Notes: generated by a model not told the origin, from the sequence alone. A DNA stretch of 44,174 bases from Streptomyces melanogenes (GCF_014649795.1 NZ_BMTS01000042.1:1-44174), one strand, 5' to 3'. Shown: positions 1-9,087, counted from the first letter of the stretch. A program made the numbers and translations.

Positions 1-2
1 AA

Positions 3-104
3 CAGCCCCTCAACGCCCACCGCTCCGGCACGATCAAGGGCCTGTCGGCGGAGGTCGGCGCGTCGGTCACCTCGGGCGCGCTGATCTGCGAGATCAAGGA
101 CTGA
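3..104 (+). CDS. Biotin carboxylase/BCCP subunit, C-terminal end (partial)
   Basis: The first 33 codons visible, ending in TGA at 102-104, encode the end of a biotinyl (biotin carboxyl carrier) domain. Residues such as QPLNAHRSGTIKGL and GASVTSGALICEIKD match the segment after the biotinylated MKM motif in actinobacterial acyl-CoA carboxylase alpha subunits, where biotin carboxylase and carrier domain are fused. The biotinylated lysine itself would lie just upstream of the window. The protein would carry CO2 to acetyl- or propionyl-CoA in the cytoplasm. The 5' part is missing, so the subtype cannot be named. Confidence 0.8.
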   Translation, partial: QPLNAHRSGTIKGLSAEVGASVTSGALICEIKD

Positions 105-186
105 CATGACCGGGCATTTGGTCCCACCCCGCCGACCGGGCCCCGTGCGGCTGGATCCATACGACCCATGGCGCATAATCGACCCC

Positions 187-1044
187 ATGGGTTCCATAGC
201 GCAAGGTCATCTAGCACTGGGACAGTTCCTCAAGGCCAAGAGGGCGACGGTGTCTCCCCAGGACGTCGGTTTGCCCGATACGGGCCGGATCCGGCGGGTT
301 CCCGGACTGCGGCGTGAGGAAGTGGCTCAGCTGGCCGACGTCAGCGTCGACTACTACACCCGCCTTGAGCAGGGCCGTATGACGCATGCCTCCGACGCGG
401 TGCTCAGCAGCATCGCCCAGGCACTCGGACTCTCTGCAGCCGAGCGGGAGTACCTGCAGCGCTGCGCGCGCACGCACGCCCAGCCCAGAGTCACTTCTCC
501 GGCCGACACCATCACACCTGCGACGCAGACCCTCATCGACAGCATGGCCTGCGTGCCGGCAGTAGTGCTGGGCCGGCGCATGGACGTGATCGGCTGGAAC
601 GCCATGGGTGCCGCACTGTTCACGGACTTCTCCAAAATCGAGCCCGACCGCCGCAACCTGGCCCGCATGGTTTTCCTGGAGCCGAGGATCCGCGAGCTCT
701 ATATCGACTGGTCCGATGTGGCCAGCGGCTTCGTCGAGCGGCTGCGCATGGACGCCACCCGTTACCCGGAAGACCCTCAGCTGCACACGCTGATTGACGA
801 ACTCTCCGCGCACGACCATGACTTCCGGCGCTGGTGGAGCCGCCACAGCGTTCAGGGAGTGACCTCTGGCCGCAAGCGCATACGCCACCGGGTTGCCGGT
901 GAGCTCACCTTGGACTGGCAGGCCTTGCAGCTCACAGCCGCCCCGGAGCAGACGATCATCGTGCACACGGCCCCTCAGGGCTCCGAGACCCAGCAGGGTT
1001 TCGCGGCACTGGCGGCTTGGGCGGAACAACTGGCGGCGGCCTGA
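187..1044 (+). CDS. XRE-family regulator with MmyB-like ligand-binding domain
   Basis: A cytoplasmic DNA-binding regulator of 285 residues. Residues about 12-85 form a helix-turn-helix with the family signature GLRREEVAQLADVSVDYY followed by TRLEQGR. The rest matches the MmyB-like (PAS-like) domain, with the usual VIGWNAMGAALFTDF and FRRWWSRHSV blocks. In Streptomyces such proteins usually repress a nearby oxidoreductase gene, but no such partner is adjacent here. The open frame extends back to 106. The ATG at 187 was chosen because homology begins there; a CATAAT -10-like box at 174-179 would give a nearly leaderless mRNA. The target is unknown. Confidence 0.82.
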   Translation: MGSIAQGHLALGQFLKAKRATVSPQDVGLPDTGRIRRVPGLRREEVAQLADVSVDYYTRLEQGRMTHASDAVLSSIAQALGLSAAEREYLQRCARTHAQPRVTSPADTITPATQTLIDSMACVPAVVLGRRMDVIGWNAMGAALFTDFSKIEPDRRNLARMVFLEPRIRELYIDWSDVASGFVERLRMDATRYPEDPQLHTLIDELSAHDHDFRRWWSRHSVQGVTSGRKRIRHRVAGELTLDWQALQLTAAPEQTIIVHTAPQGSETQQGFAALAAWAEQLAAA

Positions 1045-1071
1045 CAGCGTCGGGCCACCACCCCCTCAGAC

Positions 1072-1115
1072 ACCGTCCCGGTGGCTCCTCCCCCCGTAAG
1101 GACCACCGGGACGGT
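1072..1115 (+). terminator. Hairpin terminator after the XRE gene
   Basis: A perfect 13-bp inverted repeat (1072-1084 with 1103-1115; arms start ACCGTCCCGG) with an 18-nt loop lies 28 nt after the XRE stop. There is no U-tract, as is common in Streptomyces. Confidence 0.7.
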
Positions 1116-1377
1116 TCACTGTCGCCGCAGCACCCGGCTTCGCCGTACAACTGCCGGAGAGCGTTCGCTCTTCTTGCTCACTACCTGGAACTGCTTCCTC
1201 CGGGACCTGTCGTCCCAGTATCAGGCTGTCCAGGCCGAGGGTGGAACTTCACTTTGCGCGTAGTCCGTGCAGGTGGGCAGGTAGACACAAGCGATGGACC
1301 CCTTTGTCGACGGAATGGGCAAGTGGCCCGGCCCGGTAGGGCCGTCGCACCCCCGGTGGCGGCGGCCCCATCCCGGC
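1116..1377. other. Intergenic, no gene seen
   Basis: Space between the convergent XRE and MerR genes. Open frames here lack ribosome binding sites and recognisable families. I see nothing else. Confidence 0.5.
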
Positions 1378-2139
1378 TCAGCTCAGCCGAGTTGCGGCGT
1401 ACGCCTCGATGGCGTCCCACTGGTACTCGGCCAGGCCCGGCGCGATCGACTCGTACACCACGCGCCAGTGCTCGTTCTCCACGCAGCAGCGCCCGATCGC
1501 GCGGTACTCCTCGGCGGTGGCTGCCCGGCTGCGGGCCAGCGTCCGGTACTGGGTGTCGATCTCGGCCTGCACCGCGTCGGCGGCAGCGGGCAGACCAGCG
1601 GCCATCAGCTCCGCCAGCCGGACCATCTGCGCCGTGCGCTCACGCTCCTCGGCCTCGGCCTCGGTCCGGCTCAACGCCGAGGCGTGCCGCTCGACGGCCC
1701 CGACCAACTCGGGGAAGCCGTGCAGGACCTTCATGCACTGGGCGGGCCGGAAGCCCTCGAACAGGTTCTCCGGCCGACTGATGGTGATCATTTCTGTGCC
1801 GTCCTTCCTGGACTGCTCCAGTTCGGTGATCGTGTGGGCGACAGTGCCGGCCAGGGCATCCAGGCGGTCGCGCTCGGCAAGCAGCTGATGGTGATGTCCC
1901 CGCAGGGCCTCCACCTCGTCGACCTGCGCGGCCAGGACCCGGCCGATCTCCGGCAGGCCCAGACCCAGCGCCCGCAGCACGAGGACCTGCTGCAGCCGCA
2001 GCAACTGGCGCTCCTCGTAATAGCGGTGGCCGTTGGCCCCGATCCAGGCCGGCATCAGCAGGCCGATGTCGGCGTAGTGCCGTAACGTCCGGGCCGTCAC
2101 ACCCGACATCCGGGCGACCTCCGCGATCGGCCAGGCCAT
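1378..2139 (-). CDS. TipA-like MerR-family regulator with TipAS domain
   Basis: A 253-residue transcription activator, the same length as TipAL. Residues 1-70 are a MerR winged helix (PIAEVARMSGVTARTLRHY, then GLLMPAWIGANGHRYYEE). A coiled-coil dimerisation helix follows (about 75-115). The C-terminal part is TipAS-like, ending EYQWDAIEAYAATRL. In the family TipAS binds thiopeptides and similar ligands, and the dimer then untwists a promoter with a long spacer. The ATG at 2139 was preferred over the upstream frame because the MerR domain starts there and a GGGGGCGG stretch precedes it. The gene stands alone, so autoregulation is likely but not shown. Confidence 0.82.
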   Translation of the reverse strand: MAWPIAEVARMSGVTARTLRHYADIGLLMPAWIGANGHRYYEERQLLRLQQVLVLRALGLGLPEIGRVLAAQVDEVEALRGHHHQLLAERDRLDALAGTVAHTITELEQSRKDGTEMITISRPENLFEGFRPAQCMKVLHGFPELVGAVERHASALSRTEAEAEERERTAQMVRLAELMAAGLPAAADAVQAEIDTQYRTLARSRAATAEEYRAIGRCCVENEHWRVVYESIAPGLAEYQWDAIEAYAATRLS

Positions 2140-2226
2140 CGCCGCCCCCACGGGTTTCACCGGGCCGGAACCTCCGGCCCTGCTCACCACGCTAGAGGCT
2201 TCCGCTACGGCAGCTTCAAGCCCCAA

Positions 2227-2500
2227 CTCCCAGCTCCTTGCACGCCGATCGGAAGGAGCGAAGATCCGACGCGGGCGGATCCTGTCGGCACCGCTCCGGA
2301 GTTCAGCACGTGCAGGGGCCGTTGCCGGCCACGTCTCGGCGGAAACCGGGAGCGATCACGATGAAGGCCATGGCCCCTGTGCGGGTTCGCCCCAGGGCGC
2401 CAGGCGCTCCCCCGAGTGCGTACGCACCGCCACGCGCCCACCGGCACCGGGTGCTGCGCCCCGTGGAAGCGGTGCGGCAAGTAGTGGAGTGCTGGGAACC
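2227..2500. other. Intergenic upstream region, no gene seen
   Basis: Space between the divergent MerR gene and the repeat promoter at 2501. No supported ORF was found. MerR control elements may lie near 2150-2230, but I could not define them. Confidence 0.4.
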
Positions 2501-2547
2501 GTTGACCTTCCGTTGATCTCCGGTTGATGCCCGGAGGCGACTCTACC
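2501..2547 (+). promoter_or_regulatory. SARP-type operator: three GTTGA repeats at 11-bp spacing, plus promoter
   Basis: GTTGA occurs at 2501, 2512 and 2523, exactly 11 bp apart with 6-nt spacers. A TCTACC box (2542-2547) follows after 14 nt and could serve as -10. Direct repeats spaced one helical turn apart next to the -35/-10 region are the classical binding sites of SARP regulators. The block GTTGACCTTC ... GCGACTCT recurs on the other strand at 21613-21545. It should drive the RICIN protease gene at 2750 and probably the BSP gene behind it, with a 5' leader of about 195 nt. Confidence 0.75.
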
Positions 2548-2749
2548 CATGCACCGCGCATCGCAGGTGTGGGAGCCATACACCTACGGGGAAGGGCGCC
2601 GGGCTTTCCCCGTGTCTCCCTCACGAATGCCGGACACCGGCTGCCTATGGGTCGCCGAACCGGCATCGGTACCTGGCGCGTGCGCCCCGGACCACCGCTC
2701 CTGCCACACGCGCATCTCACATCAACCACGCACGGAAACGGAGAATCCC

Positions 2750-4240
2750 TTGCGCAGACGTGTTCTCACCCTGGCGTTCGCGGCCGTGAGTCTGACCGCC
2801 GCCCTGCCCACCGCCGCAGCGCAAGCCACCGGTCCGGCCGCGCCCGCGCTGCGTAGTACGGACGGTGGCGTGTATGCCTCCGCCACCTCCACCGATGCCC
2901 AGCAGCGGGCTTTCTGGGCCGAGCACGACAGCAAGGGCACCCTGCGCCCGTTCAAGGGTGAACTGCCGGACTGGACGCCGAAGGCCACACGGCCGAAGGC
3001 CGGCGCGCTCGGTGGGAAGGCCGTGAAGGCGCCCGCAACCTCCCCCGCGCGAAAAGCGAAGAGCCTGCTTGCGGCCGGATCCATGGGTGAGATCAAGCTG
3101 CGGGCCACCACCGGCCGTATCCGCATGTCCTGGCCCGACGAGAAGAACCCGGACAGGTGGTGGTGGAACGTGTGCACCGGCAACGTGGTCACCAGCGGCA
3201 GCAAGGACATGATCGCCACCGCGCGGCACTGCATCATCCACGACGATCAGGGCCGCATCAACACCAAGGCGAAGTACGAGTTCACCCCCGGCTACTACAA
3301 GGACGCCAACGGCGAGCACGCCCCCTACGGCACATGGACCTTCCGTGACGTCGGTGTGGTCGGGAACTTCACCAACGCGCCGCAGAACAACGACTCCGCG
3401 TTCCTGACGCTGAACACTCGCAACGGCGCCCACGTCGAGGAAACCGTCGGTGCTTCCGGCTACCAGTTCAGCATCAGTTCCCTGCCCAACCAGGTCGTGC
3501 TCGCGGGCATACCCGACAGCAGCAAGCAATTCCATACCTGCGTGAAGCAGCCCTACTGGGGTCCGGACAACCCGCCGCAGATCCTGGGCAGAGGTGGCCC
3601 CTGCACCGGTGACAGCGACCTGTCCGGCGGCGCGAGCGGCGGGCCGCTCCTGAACGGCGACACCTTCGACAGCAGCTCCTCCGTCCAGATCGGCAACTTC
3701 TCCGGCAGCCTCGGCGACGACCCCGCCGCCGCGGTCTGGCGCGACGCCGCGTACGCCGTCTTCCGCAACCTGGAGGGCGGCAGCAGCGGCCAGCCCGCCC
3801 ACGACAAGGTCACGACGCTGACCAACTACAACAACAGCGTCGCGGACCTGTACGAGTACAAGACCGACAACGGCACCGCCGTCTACAGCTACCACGCCAC
3901 CCAGACCGAGAACCAGCAGTGGCACCTGTGGGACAAGGGCAACGGCTACTTCCTCATCGAGAACCGCTACACCGAGCGCCGCGGCTTCACCGGCGCCAAC
4001 GCCCGGGTGCTGGACTACAACTACTCCAACGGCACCGCCTGGTCCCACCAGATCAACGGCGGCGGAAGCGACAACCAGCTCTGGAAGTTCCGCGCCACCC
4101 CCAACCGCCCCGGCTGGTACAGCATCCGCAGCAAGCGGGGCGACCTGTGCCTGGGCGCCCCCACGGGTGAGGGCCAGCTGACCGTCTCCTCCTGCGCCAC
4201 CGCCGACGGCCTGGACTCCATGCAGTGGAAGCTCCAGTAG
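2750..4240 (+). CDS. Secreted trypsin-like serine protease with C-terminal RICIN domain
   Basis: A 496-residue exported protein. The TTG at 2750 is preceded by GGAG at 2740-2743 and opens a clear signal peptide (MRRRVLTLAFAAVSLTAALP, cleavage near AQA). The long upstream extension of the frame lacks this logic. A trypsin-like domain follows with catalytic His160 (TARHC), Asp215 (NNDSAF) and Ser296 (SGGASGGPLL). Residues about 355-496 form a ricin-type beta-trefoil lectin domain with the repeat marks QQWHLW, NQLWKF and MQWKL and the motif DLCLGAP...SSC. It probably cleaves protein outside the cell while the lectin part binds glycan. It lies behind the triple GTTGA operator and 171 nt before the BSP gene, possibly co-transcribed. 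Confidence 0.87.
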   Translation: MRRRVLTLAFAAVSLTAALPTAAAQATGPAAPALRSTDGGVYASATSTDAQQRAFWAEHDSKGTLRPFKGELPDWTPKATRPKAGALGGKAVKAPATSPARKAKSLLAAGSMGEIKLRATTGRIRMSWPDEKNPDRWWWNVCTGNVVTSGSKDMIATARHCIIHDDQGRINTKAKYEFTPGYYKDANGEHAPYGTWTFRDVGVVGNFTNAPQNNDSAFLTLNTRNGAHVEETVGASGYQFSISSLPNQVVLAGIPDSSKQFHTCVKQPYWGPDNPPQILGRGGPCTGDSDLSGGASGGPLLNGDTFDSSSSVQIGNFSGSLGDDPAAAVWRDAAYAVFRNLEGGSSGQPAHDKVTTLTNYNNSVADLYEYKTDNGTAVYSYHATQTENQQWHLWDKGNGYFLIENRYTERRGFTGANARVLDYNYSNGTAWSHQINGGGSDNQLWKFRATPNRPGWYSIRSKRGDLCLGAPTGEGQLTVSSCATADGLDSMQWKLQ

Positions 4241-4411
4241 CCGCCAGGCCGACGTAGGGCACCGCCGCGACGGCGAGGGAGGCCATTGCCTGCAGGTCCC
4301 TGCCTCCTCCCCCTGGTCGCCGCTCGGTGCGATGCCCATTTCGCCGCCGCCCGCCCCTACCGCCGCCCTCCGCATCAGTCACAAGCCATCCTCCACCCGA
4401 AAGGCCCCTTC

Positions 4412-5623
4412 ATGCGTAGACGACACCGAGCCGCCACGGTCACCATGCTGGCCTGTGCCACCACACTCACCGGTGGTCTCGCCGCCTCCACCGCCCATGC
4501 CGCCGAACCCTTGCCCGAATCGGGCGGCACCTACCGGATCTCCAGCCACGCCGGCGGTGCCCTGCAGTGGGACAGCCCGCAGAACGGTGCGGGGGTGCGC
4601 GTCAAGGACTGGAACGAGAACCTGACCGAGCAGACCTGGGCCGTCACCGATACCGGCAACGGGAACTGGACCGTCAAGGTCCCCCACACGAACAACGCCG
4701 TCGACCGCGACCTGGGCGACAACTCCGTCGGCGCCTGGAACTACATCGGCAGGCCCAACCAGCAGTGGTGGCTGCAGAACCTCCCCAACAGCCGCGCCTG
4801 GCTGCTCCACAGCACCGACCGCACCGGCGGCGACACCTGTCTGACCCGCCTCCCCGACCTGCGCACCGCGGTGCGCCCCTGCGATACCGCCGACACGGCC
4901 CAGCAGTGGAACCTCGACAAGACCACGGCTCCCGCCCCCGGCCCCGCCGTCCCCGTCACCGTGCAGATGGTCGACACAGGCGGCTACGACCCCGCCGCCC
5001 TGCGTTCCTGGATCGACAGGAACACGGGCCTGCTCCAGGACCAGTACGCGAAGATCCAGCAGTTCATGACCGGTGGCGCCTACCGGGTGAAGCCCAACAT
5101 CCACGTCGTCTTCGACGCCGGATTCGACGCCTTCAAGAGCCCTGCCGTCTTGGCCGCGTTCGAACCCAACGGCCGGTACAACAACGAGAAGTCGCTCGTG
5201 ATCCGCCCCAGCCACGTCATGAACAACCCGGGCGATGTCGGTGTGCTCGTCCATGAACTCACCCACCAGGTGCAGGACGCGGCCAACGGAGGGTGGCTGA
5301 ACGAGGGGCAGGCTGACTACCTCCGCAAGTACGTCTACAACGTGAAGGAGAAGCCCGGTCTCGCCCAGATACGTGGCGCCGACTACAACAGGGGCTACGA
5401 CCCCACTGCCTACATGCTCAACTACATCGCCCACAAGCACCCGTTGGGCGAGGCGGTCATCCAGAAGATCAACAACGAGGTGCGTCGGCAATACTTTGAT
5501 GCCGACGGAGACCGGGTGCTGACGACGATCACGGGCAAGAGCGGCCGGCAGTGGTGGACGGAGATGTGGAACGACATCCAGTCCTCCCCCACCAAGTGGA
5601 CCAATCCCGCCTTCCGGGACTAA
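4412..5623 (+). CDS. Secreted RICIN-BSP (basic secretory protein family) putative metallopeptidase
   Basis: A 403-residue secreted protein. The ATG at 4412 has GAAAGG just upstream and starts a signal peptide (MRRRHRAATVTM ... STAHA-AEP). Residues about 35-170 are a RICIN beta-trefoil with QTWAV, NQQWWL, DTCL and QQWNL marks. Residues about 180-403 match the plant-like basic secretory protein family (BSP): HELTH at 281-285 is a zinc-type HExxH, followed by GWLNEGQADYLRKYV, a GYDPTAYMLNYI block and TGKSGRQWWTEMW. Proteolytic activity is inferred from HExxH. The protein is similar in architecture to its upstream neighbour but with the lectin at the N-terminus. Confidence 0.84.
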   Translation: MRRRHRAATVTMLACATTLTGGLAASTAHAAEPLPESGGTYRISSHAGGALQWDSPQNGAGVRVKDWNENLTEQTWAVTDTGNGNWTVKVPHTNNAVDRDLGDNSVGAWNYIGRPNQQWWLQNLPNSRAWLLHSTDRTGGDTCLTRLPDLRTAVRPCDTADTAQQWNLDKTTAPAPGPAVPVTVQMVDTGGYDPAALRSWIDRNTGLLQDQYAKIQQFMTGGAYRVKPNIHVVFDAGFDAFKSPAVLAAFEPNGRYNNEKSLVIRPSHVMNNPGDVGVLVHELTHQVQDAANGGWLNEGQADYLRKYVYNVKEKPGLAQIRGADYNRGYDPTAYMLNYIAHKHPLGEAVIQKINNEVRRQYFDADGDRVLTTITGKSGRQWWTEMWNDIQSSPTKWTNPAFRD

Positions 5624-5903
5624 GGTTGATCTTTAACCCACCACTGCCGAACGAGTTTCGTACGCGTTCGCCCGGATGGGCAATCGCTGCACGTCAGGGC
5701 GGCCTTCGCCTGATCCTGTGTTCCGGATCAAGAAACACGCGGGACCATCACGAAGGCCGTGGACATGAGTGTGCTGCAACGGGACGCCCAGCGGGACGCG
5801 TTCGCCGGGGCGTCACACTGCCACCGTGTGCCCCCTGTGAGAGCGAAGACGGGTCGGGGCCGGGGGTTTGCTGCCATCGTGGATCCGACGCCTGGGCCGA
5901 GAG
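5624..5903. other. Intergenic, no gene seen
   Basis: Between the BSP gene and the IS256 remnant. No supported ORF, and no clear terminator hairpin after the BSP stop. Confidence 0.4.
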
Positions 5904-6060
5904 GTGCCCTTCCTCTCCTTCGACGTCAAAATCCGCAAGGTGATCTGCTCGACCGACGCGATCGAGAGCGTGAACCCCCGCATCCGCAAGGCCGTGTGGG
6001 CCCTCGGCCCACCCCGTCGGAGACCGCCGCGTTGACGTGTCTACATGGCGCTGACGAGCC
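5904..6060 (+). mobile_element. IS256-family transposase remnant
   Basis: A decayed C-terminal piece of a mutator-type transposase. The frame from 5904 reads VPFLSFDVKIRKVICSTDAI then ESVNPRIRKAV, which is the diagnostic IS256 block. The reading then jumps frame to PSETAALTCL and again to YMALTS, matching the following family residues. At least two frameshifts and the missing N-terminus make it non-functional. It lies directly against the stop of the polyprenyl synthase gene, marking an old insertion or deletion boundary. Confidence 0.75.
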
Positions 6061-6064
6061 AAGC

Positions 6065-7345
6065 TCAGGCGATCCGATTGCGGCGGACCGTGTGCCGGGC
6101 CATCTCGTACAGCACCGGGGTGCCGGGGGAATGCGGCAGTTCCGGTTCCAGGTCCTGCCAGGCCTCCTCCAGGAGGGCGTCGGCCTCCTGCTCGCAGGCC
6201 GCCGCCGCTCCGCAGCCGATCAGGGTGCGGCGCACCGCGGTCAGGTCGCCCTCGCGGGCGGCCTGACCGCGGACGAGCTGCCACACCTCCTTCAACTGCG
6301 GCTGGGGCAGCCGGGCGACGGCGTGGGCGAGCGGCATGGTCACCTTTCCGTTGCGCGCGTCCTCGGCGACCCGCTTGGTCACCACTCCCGCGCGGGTGAC
6401 GCCGCGCAGGTCGGCGACGTCGTCGGTGATCTGGTACGTGGTCCCCACCACCGAACCGAACGCGGCGAGGGCACACCGCCGCCGGTCGTCGGCGCCGGTG
6501 AGCAGGGCGGCCATCTCGAACCCGGCGGCCAGCAGGGCCCCGGACTTCAGACGGTGCGTCAGGCGCACCAGGTCGAGTACGTGTCCCGGGTCACCGGTGG
6601 ACACCGCGTGGTCCATCTCGGCGCGGTGGCCCTGGATGTCCAGCGCCTGCCCGGCGTGCGCCGCGCGCAGCGCCGCGAAGTACACCTCCCGCAGGCGGCC
6701 GCTCAGCGCCGCGTCGTGTGTGACGGTCATGCGGATGGCTCGGTCGAGGGCGAAGTACGCGTTCGTACCGGCGTTGAGGGCCGTCGGGATCCCGAAGGTC
6801 TCGTGGGCGGCCGGGACGCCGCGCCGCACCGCGGAGCTGTCCTGGATGTCGTCGACCATCAGGGAACCGGTGTGCGCGATCTCCATGGCGGCGAGCAGGG
6901 GACCGTAGCGTGCGCTGTCCCCGCCCAGCAGGTCGATGACCGTGGCGACCAGGCCCGGTCGCCACCGCTGGCCGCCCGCCTCGACCAGGTGGCGTACGGG
7001 AGCGGCCAGCGCCTGGTGGAGCCGCCGGGCGAGGTGTGCGCGTGCGCCCGGCGCGAGGTGGTCGTGGAGGGTTCCGGGCAGCAGCCACTCGGCGGCGTCC
7101 GCGGCGGGCCCGGCCGGGTACAACTGGGCGACGTGCTCGTCGACGCGCTGGGCCGCACGGCGCAGCCGTACCGCGATCGCGGCGCCGACGTCGTGCGCCG
7201 GCGGGCGGGACGGAGGCGCCCCGGGCGCTTCGGCGCCCGGCCCGGGTGCGTCGGCGTCGCACGCGATCAGGCCGTGCGCCACGGCGGACGGCACCCGCCC
7301 GGGGTCGTCCGCCCCGCTGCCGGGGGCGATGCCGGGAGCCGTCAT
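6065..7345 (-). CDS. Isoprenyl (probably geranylgeranyl) diphosphate synthase
   Basis: About 426 residues, a trans-prenyltransferase that condenses isopentenyl diphosphate with an allylic diphosphate in the cytoplasm. The first aspartate-rich motif is DDIQD near residue 165 (HTGSLMVDDIQDSSAVRRG). The second is QITDDVADL near 305. Family blocks GTNAYFALD and the LKSGALLAAGFEM region are present. The N-terminal 70 residues are Ala/Pro-rich and lack a clear ribosome binding site, so the true start may lie inside. Chain length cannot be read with certainty. Upstream on the same strand is a FAD oxidoreductase, suggesting a small terpenoid module, but no terpene cyclase is visible. Confidence 0.8.
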   Translation of the reverse strand: MTAPGIAPGSGADDPGRVPSAVAHGLIACDADAPGPGAEAPGAPPSRPPAHDVGAAIAVRLRRAAQRVDEHVAQLYPAGPAADAAEWLLPGTLHDHLAPGARAHLARRLHQALAAPVRHLVEAGGQRWRPGLVATVIDLLGGDSARYGPLLAAMEIAHTGSLMVDDIQDSSAVRRGVPAAHETFGIPTALNAGTNAYFALDRAIRMTVTHDAALSGRLREVYFAALRAAHAGQALDIQGHRAEMDHAVSTGDPGHVLDLVRLTHRLKSGALLAAGFEMAALLTGADDRRRCALAAFGSVVGTTYQITDDVADLRGVTRAGVVTKRVAEDARNGKVTMPLAHAVARLPQPQLKEVWQLVRGQAAREGDLTAVRRTLIGCGAAAACEQEADALLEEAWQDLEPELPHSPGTPVLYEMARHTVRRNRIA

Positions 7346-7635
7346 GGGGAGCCGGTGCCCGGCGCCGGGTACCCTGCGCGGCGGTGCGTCCCGGGCCCGC
7401 GGGGGCAGCTGGGCGACCCGACGGCTCGCGGTCGCGTCTGCGCACAGCGCGGGTCACTCCCCCGAACGGGCCGTGACCGCCGGTCGCCCGCAGAATTCGC
7501 CGCGGCGGCGGGCACGGCCTCGCCGGGGCAGCACAGGTGTGCCCGTCGGGAAGCTGTGTGGTTCATTCCCCGGTCAACGACGGCTCTGACACCGAGTCAC
7601 TGTCGCCTCCGCTCTTCGAGTGGCGAACGGTCCGG
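7346..7635. other. Gap between FAD oxidoreductase and prenyl synthase genes
   Basis: A 290-nt spacer without a supported gene. It is long for an operon gap; I saw no strong hairpin or SARP-like repeat in it. Confidence 0.4.
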
Positions 7636-9087
7636 TCAACGCAGGCCCGTCCCGGCAGCCGTACTCGGACCGACGCACGGCACGCCGGGCTCGGCAACGG
7701 TGTCGGCGGCGACAACGGCGGCGTCCCGCGCCGCCCACCCCCGCCCACCCCCGCGCCGCTGGTCGGCGAGGGCGCGGGCCACACCCCACCACAGGCGGGG
7801 CCTTTTGAGCGAGGACGGATGAGCCCGCATGTGTACGACGTCGGTGAACCGCTCGTTCACCCAGGTGTCCGTGAACGCGGCACGCGTCAGGAGGTCGACC
7901 AGGCGCCGGGTCGCCCGGGACCGCAGCCGGTGGGGGCCCACCAGGTCGGGCTGGACCACGGCCAGCGTGGAGACCTCCCACGCGGCGTCGGTGACGGCCG
8001 CGACGTGCTTGAAGTACGGGGCGGCCGACGCATGTACGTCGGCGCCCGACGCGAGGTGGCGGGCCAGGCAGGACGCGTGGAAGGCGGCCGCCGTGATGCC
8101 CTGCGCGTAGACCGGGTTGAACGAGGCGACGGAGTCGCCGACGGCCACCAGACCGCCGGGCAGCCGTTCCACCGCCGCGAAGTCCCGCTTCACCGTGTGC
8201 GCGAGCGTGAACGTCTCGATCCCGCCGAGCATCTCGCACTGCCGTGCGACGGCCTGGAACGGCGGTGCCTTCAACTCCTCGCAGGCGCGGCGGAAGCCGT
8301 CGGGGTCCGTCGGCGGCCGCGCTCCGTGGTCACCGACGGTGAGCAGCCACTGGTCTCCTTCGACCGCCGCCAAGCCCGCAAACCTGCGGCGGGTGACGGA
8401 CCCGGCGGCCGGTGGCGTCGCGCACGCCCCCATGACCCCCGGCGCCTCGTCGCCACGGCGGAAGCGGGCGGTCGCGTAATGGAGGTCGATGCGGGTGCGC
8501 TCCACGGGCGGGGCGGGCCATCCGGCTTCCACCAGCCAGGACCCGAGGCGGCTGGAGCGGCCGGTGGCATCCACCACCAGGTCGGCGGCGAGCGTCCGCA
8601 CCCCCACACCCCCACCTTCGTCCCGCACCCCGGTCGCGGCCGCATCCCGGTAGCGGACACCGGCGACGCGGCCGCCCTCGAAGACCAGGCCGACGGCCCG
8701 GCCGCGCAGCACCGCCACCCGGCCGTCCGCCAAGGTCCGCCGCCGCACGTGCGCCTCCAGCAGGCCGCGCGTCACGCCGACGCCCTCGTCCCGGGGGCTC
8801 GGCACCTTGCGTACGCCGTCCAGATAGAACTGGATCCCACTTCCGGACCCCAAGACCGCGCCATCGGCGGCGAGATCCCCCTTCAGCCCGGGATACCAGC
8901 GTTCGGCCAGCGCCCACCCCGGGGTCAGCAGCCCGTGCACATGCGCGCCCTGCGGAACACCCCTGCGGACACCGTCGGCCCCGCCCGGATCGTCGGCCTC
9001 CACCACCGTCACCCGGGCGACATCGCCCAGGACCCGGGCCGCCAACAACCCGGCGATGCTTCCTCCGAGGACAACCGCATGCGGCAT
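7636..9087 (-). CDS. FAD-dependent monooxygenase/oxidoreductase
   Basis: A 483-residue flavoprotein. The ATG at 9087 has GGGAG six nt upstream and begins directly with the Rossmann FAD motif (VVLGGSIAGLLAARVLG, acidic strand end VVEADD). The middle DLVVDATGRSSRLGSWL and the C-terminal VAVGDSVASFNPVYAQGI are the second and third FAD motifs of the group A monooxygenase/geranylgeranyl-reductase-like fold. The GVPQGAHVHGLL segment is typical of a large actinobacterial subfamily. The neighbour makes isoprenyl diphosphate, so a prenyl chain or derivative is a reasonable but unproven substrate (epoxidation, hydroxylation or saturation). Confidence 0.8.
   Translation of the reverse strand: MPHAVVLGGSIAGLLAARVLGDVARVTVVEADDPGGADGVRRGVPQGAHVHGLLTPGWALAERWYPGLKGDLAADGAVLGSGSGIQFYLDGVRKVPSPRDEGVGVTRGLLEAHVRRRTLADGRVAVLRGRAVGLVFEGGRVAGVRYRDAAATGVRDEGGGVGVRTLAADLVVDATGRSSRLGSWLVEAGWPAPPVERTRIDLHYATARFRRGDEAPGVMGACATPPAAGSVTRRRFAGLAAVEGDQWLLTVGDHGARPPTDPDGFRRACEELKAPPFQAVARQCEMLGGIETFTLAHTVKRDFAAVERLPGGLVAVGDSVASFNPVYAQGITAAAFHASCLARHLASGADVHASAAPYFKHVAAVTDAAWEVSTLAVVQPDLVGPHRLRSRATRRLVDLLTRAAFTDTWVNERFTDVVHMRAHPSSLKRPRLWWGVARALADQRRGGGRGWAARDAAVVAADTVAEPGVPCVGPSTAAGTGLR

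Noticed and set aside
2717..4375. 552-codon minus-strand open frame opposite the RICIN protease
   Set aside because: Val/Gly/Ala-rich shadow of the real gene; no start signal or family.
4379..5491. 370-codon minus-strand frame opposite the BSP gene
   Set aside because: Antisense shadow typical of high-GC coding DNA; the plus-strand gene has signal peptide, RICIN and HELTH.
5759..7822. 687-codon plus-strand frame
   Set aside because: Mostly antisense to the prenyl synthase; only its first part overlaps a true IS256 scrap.
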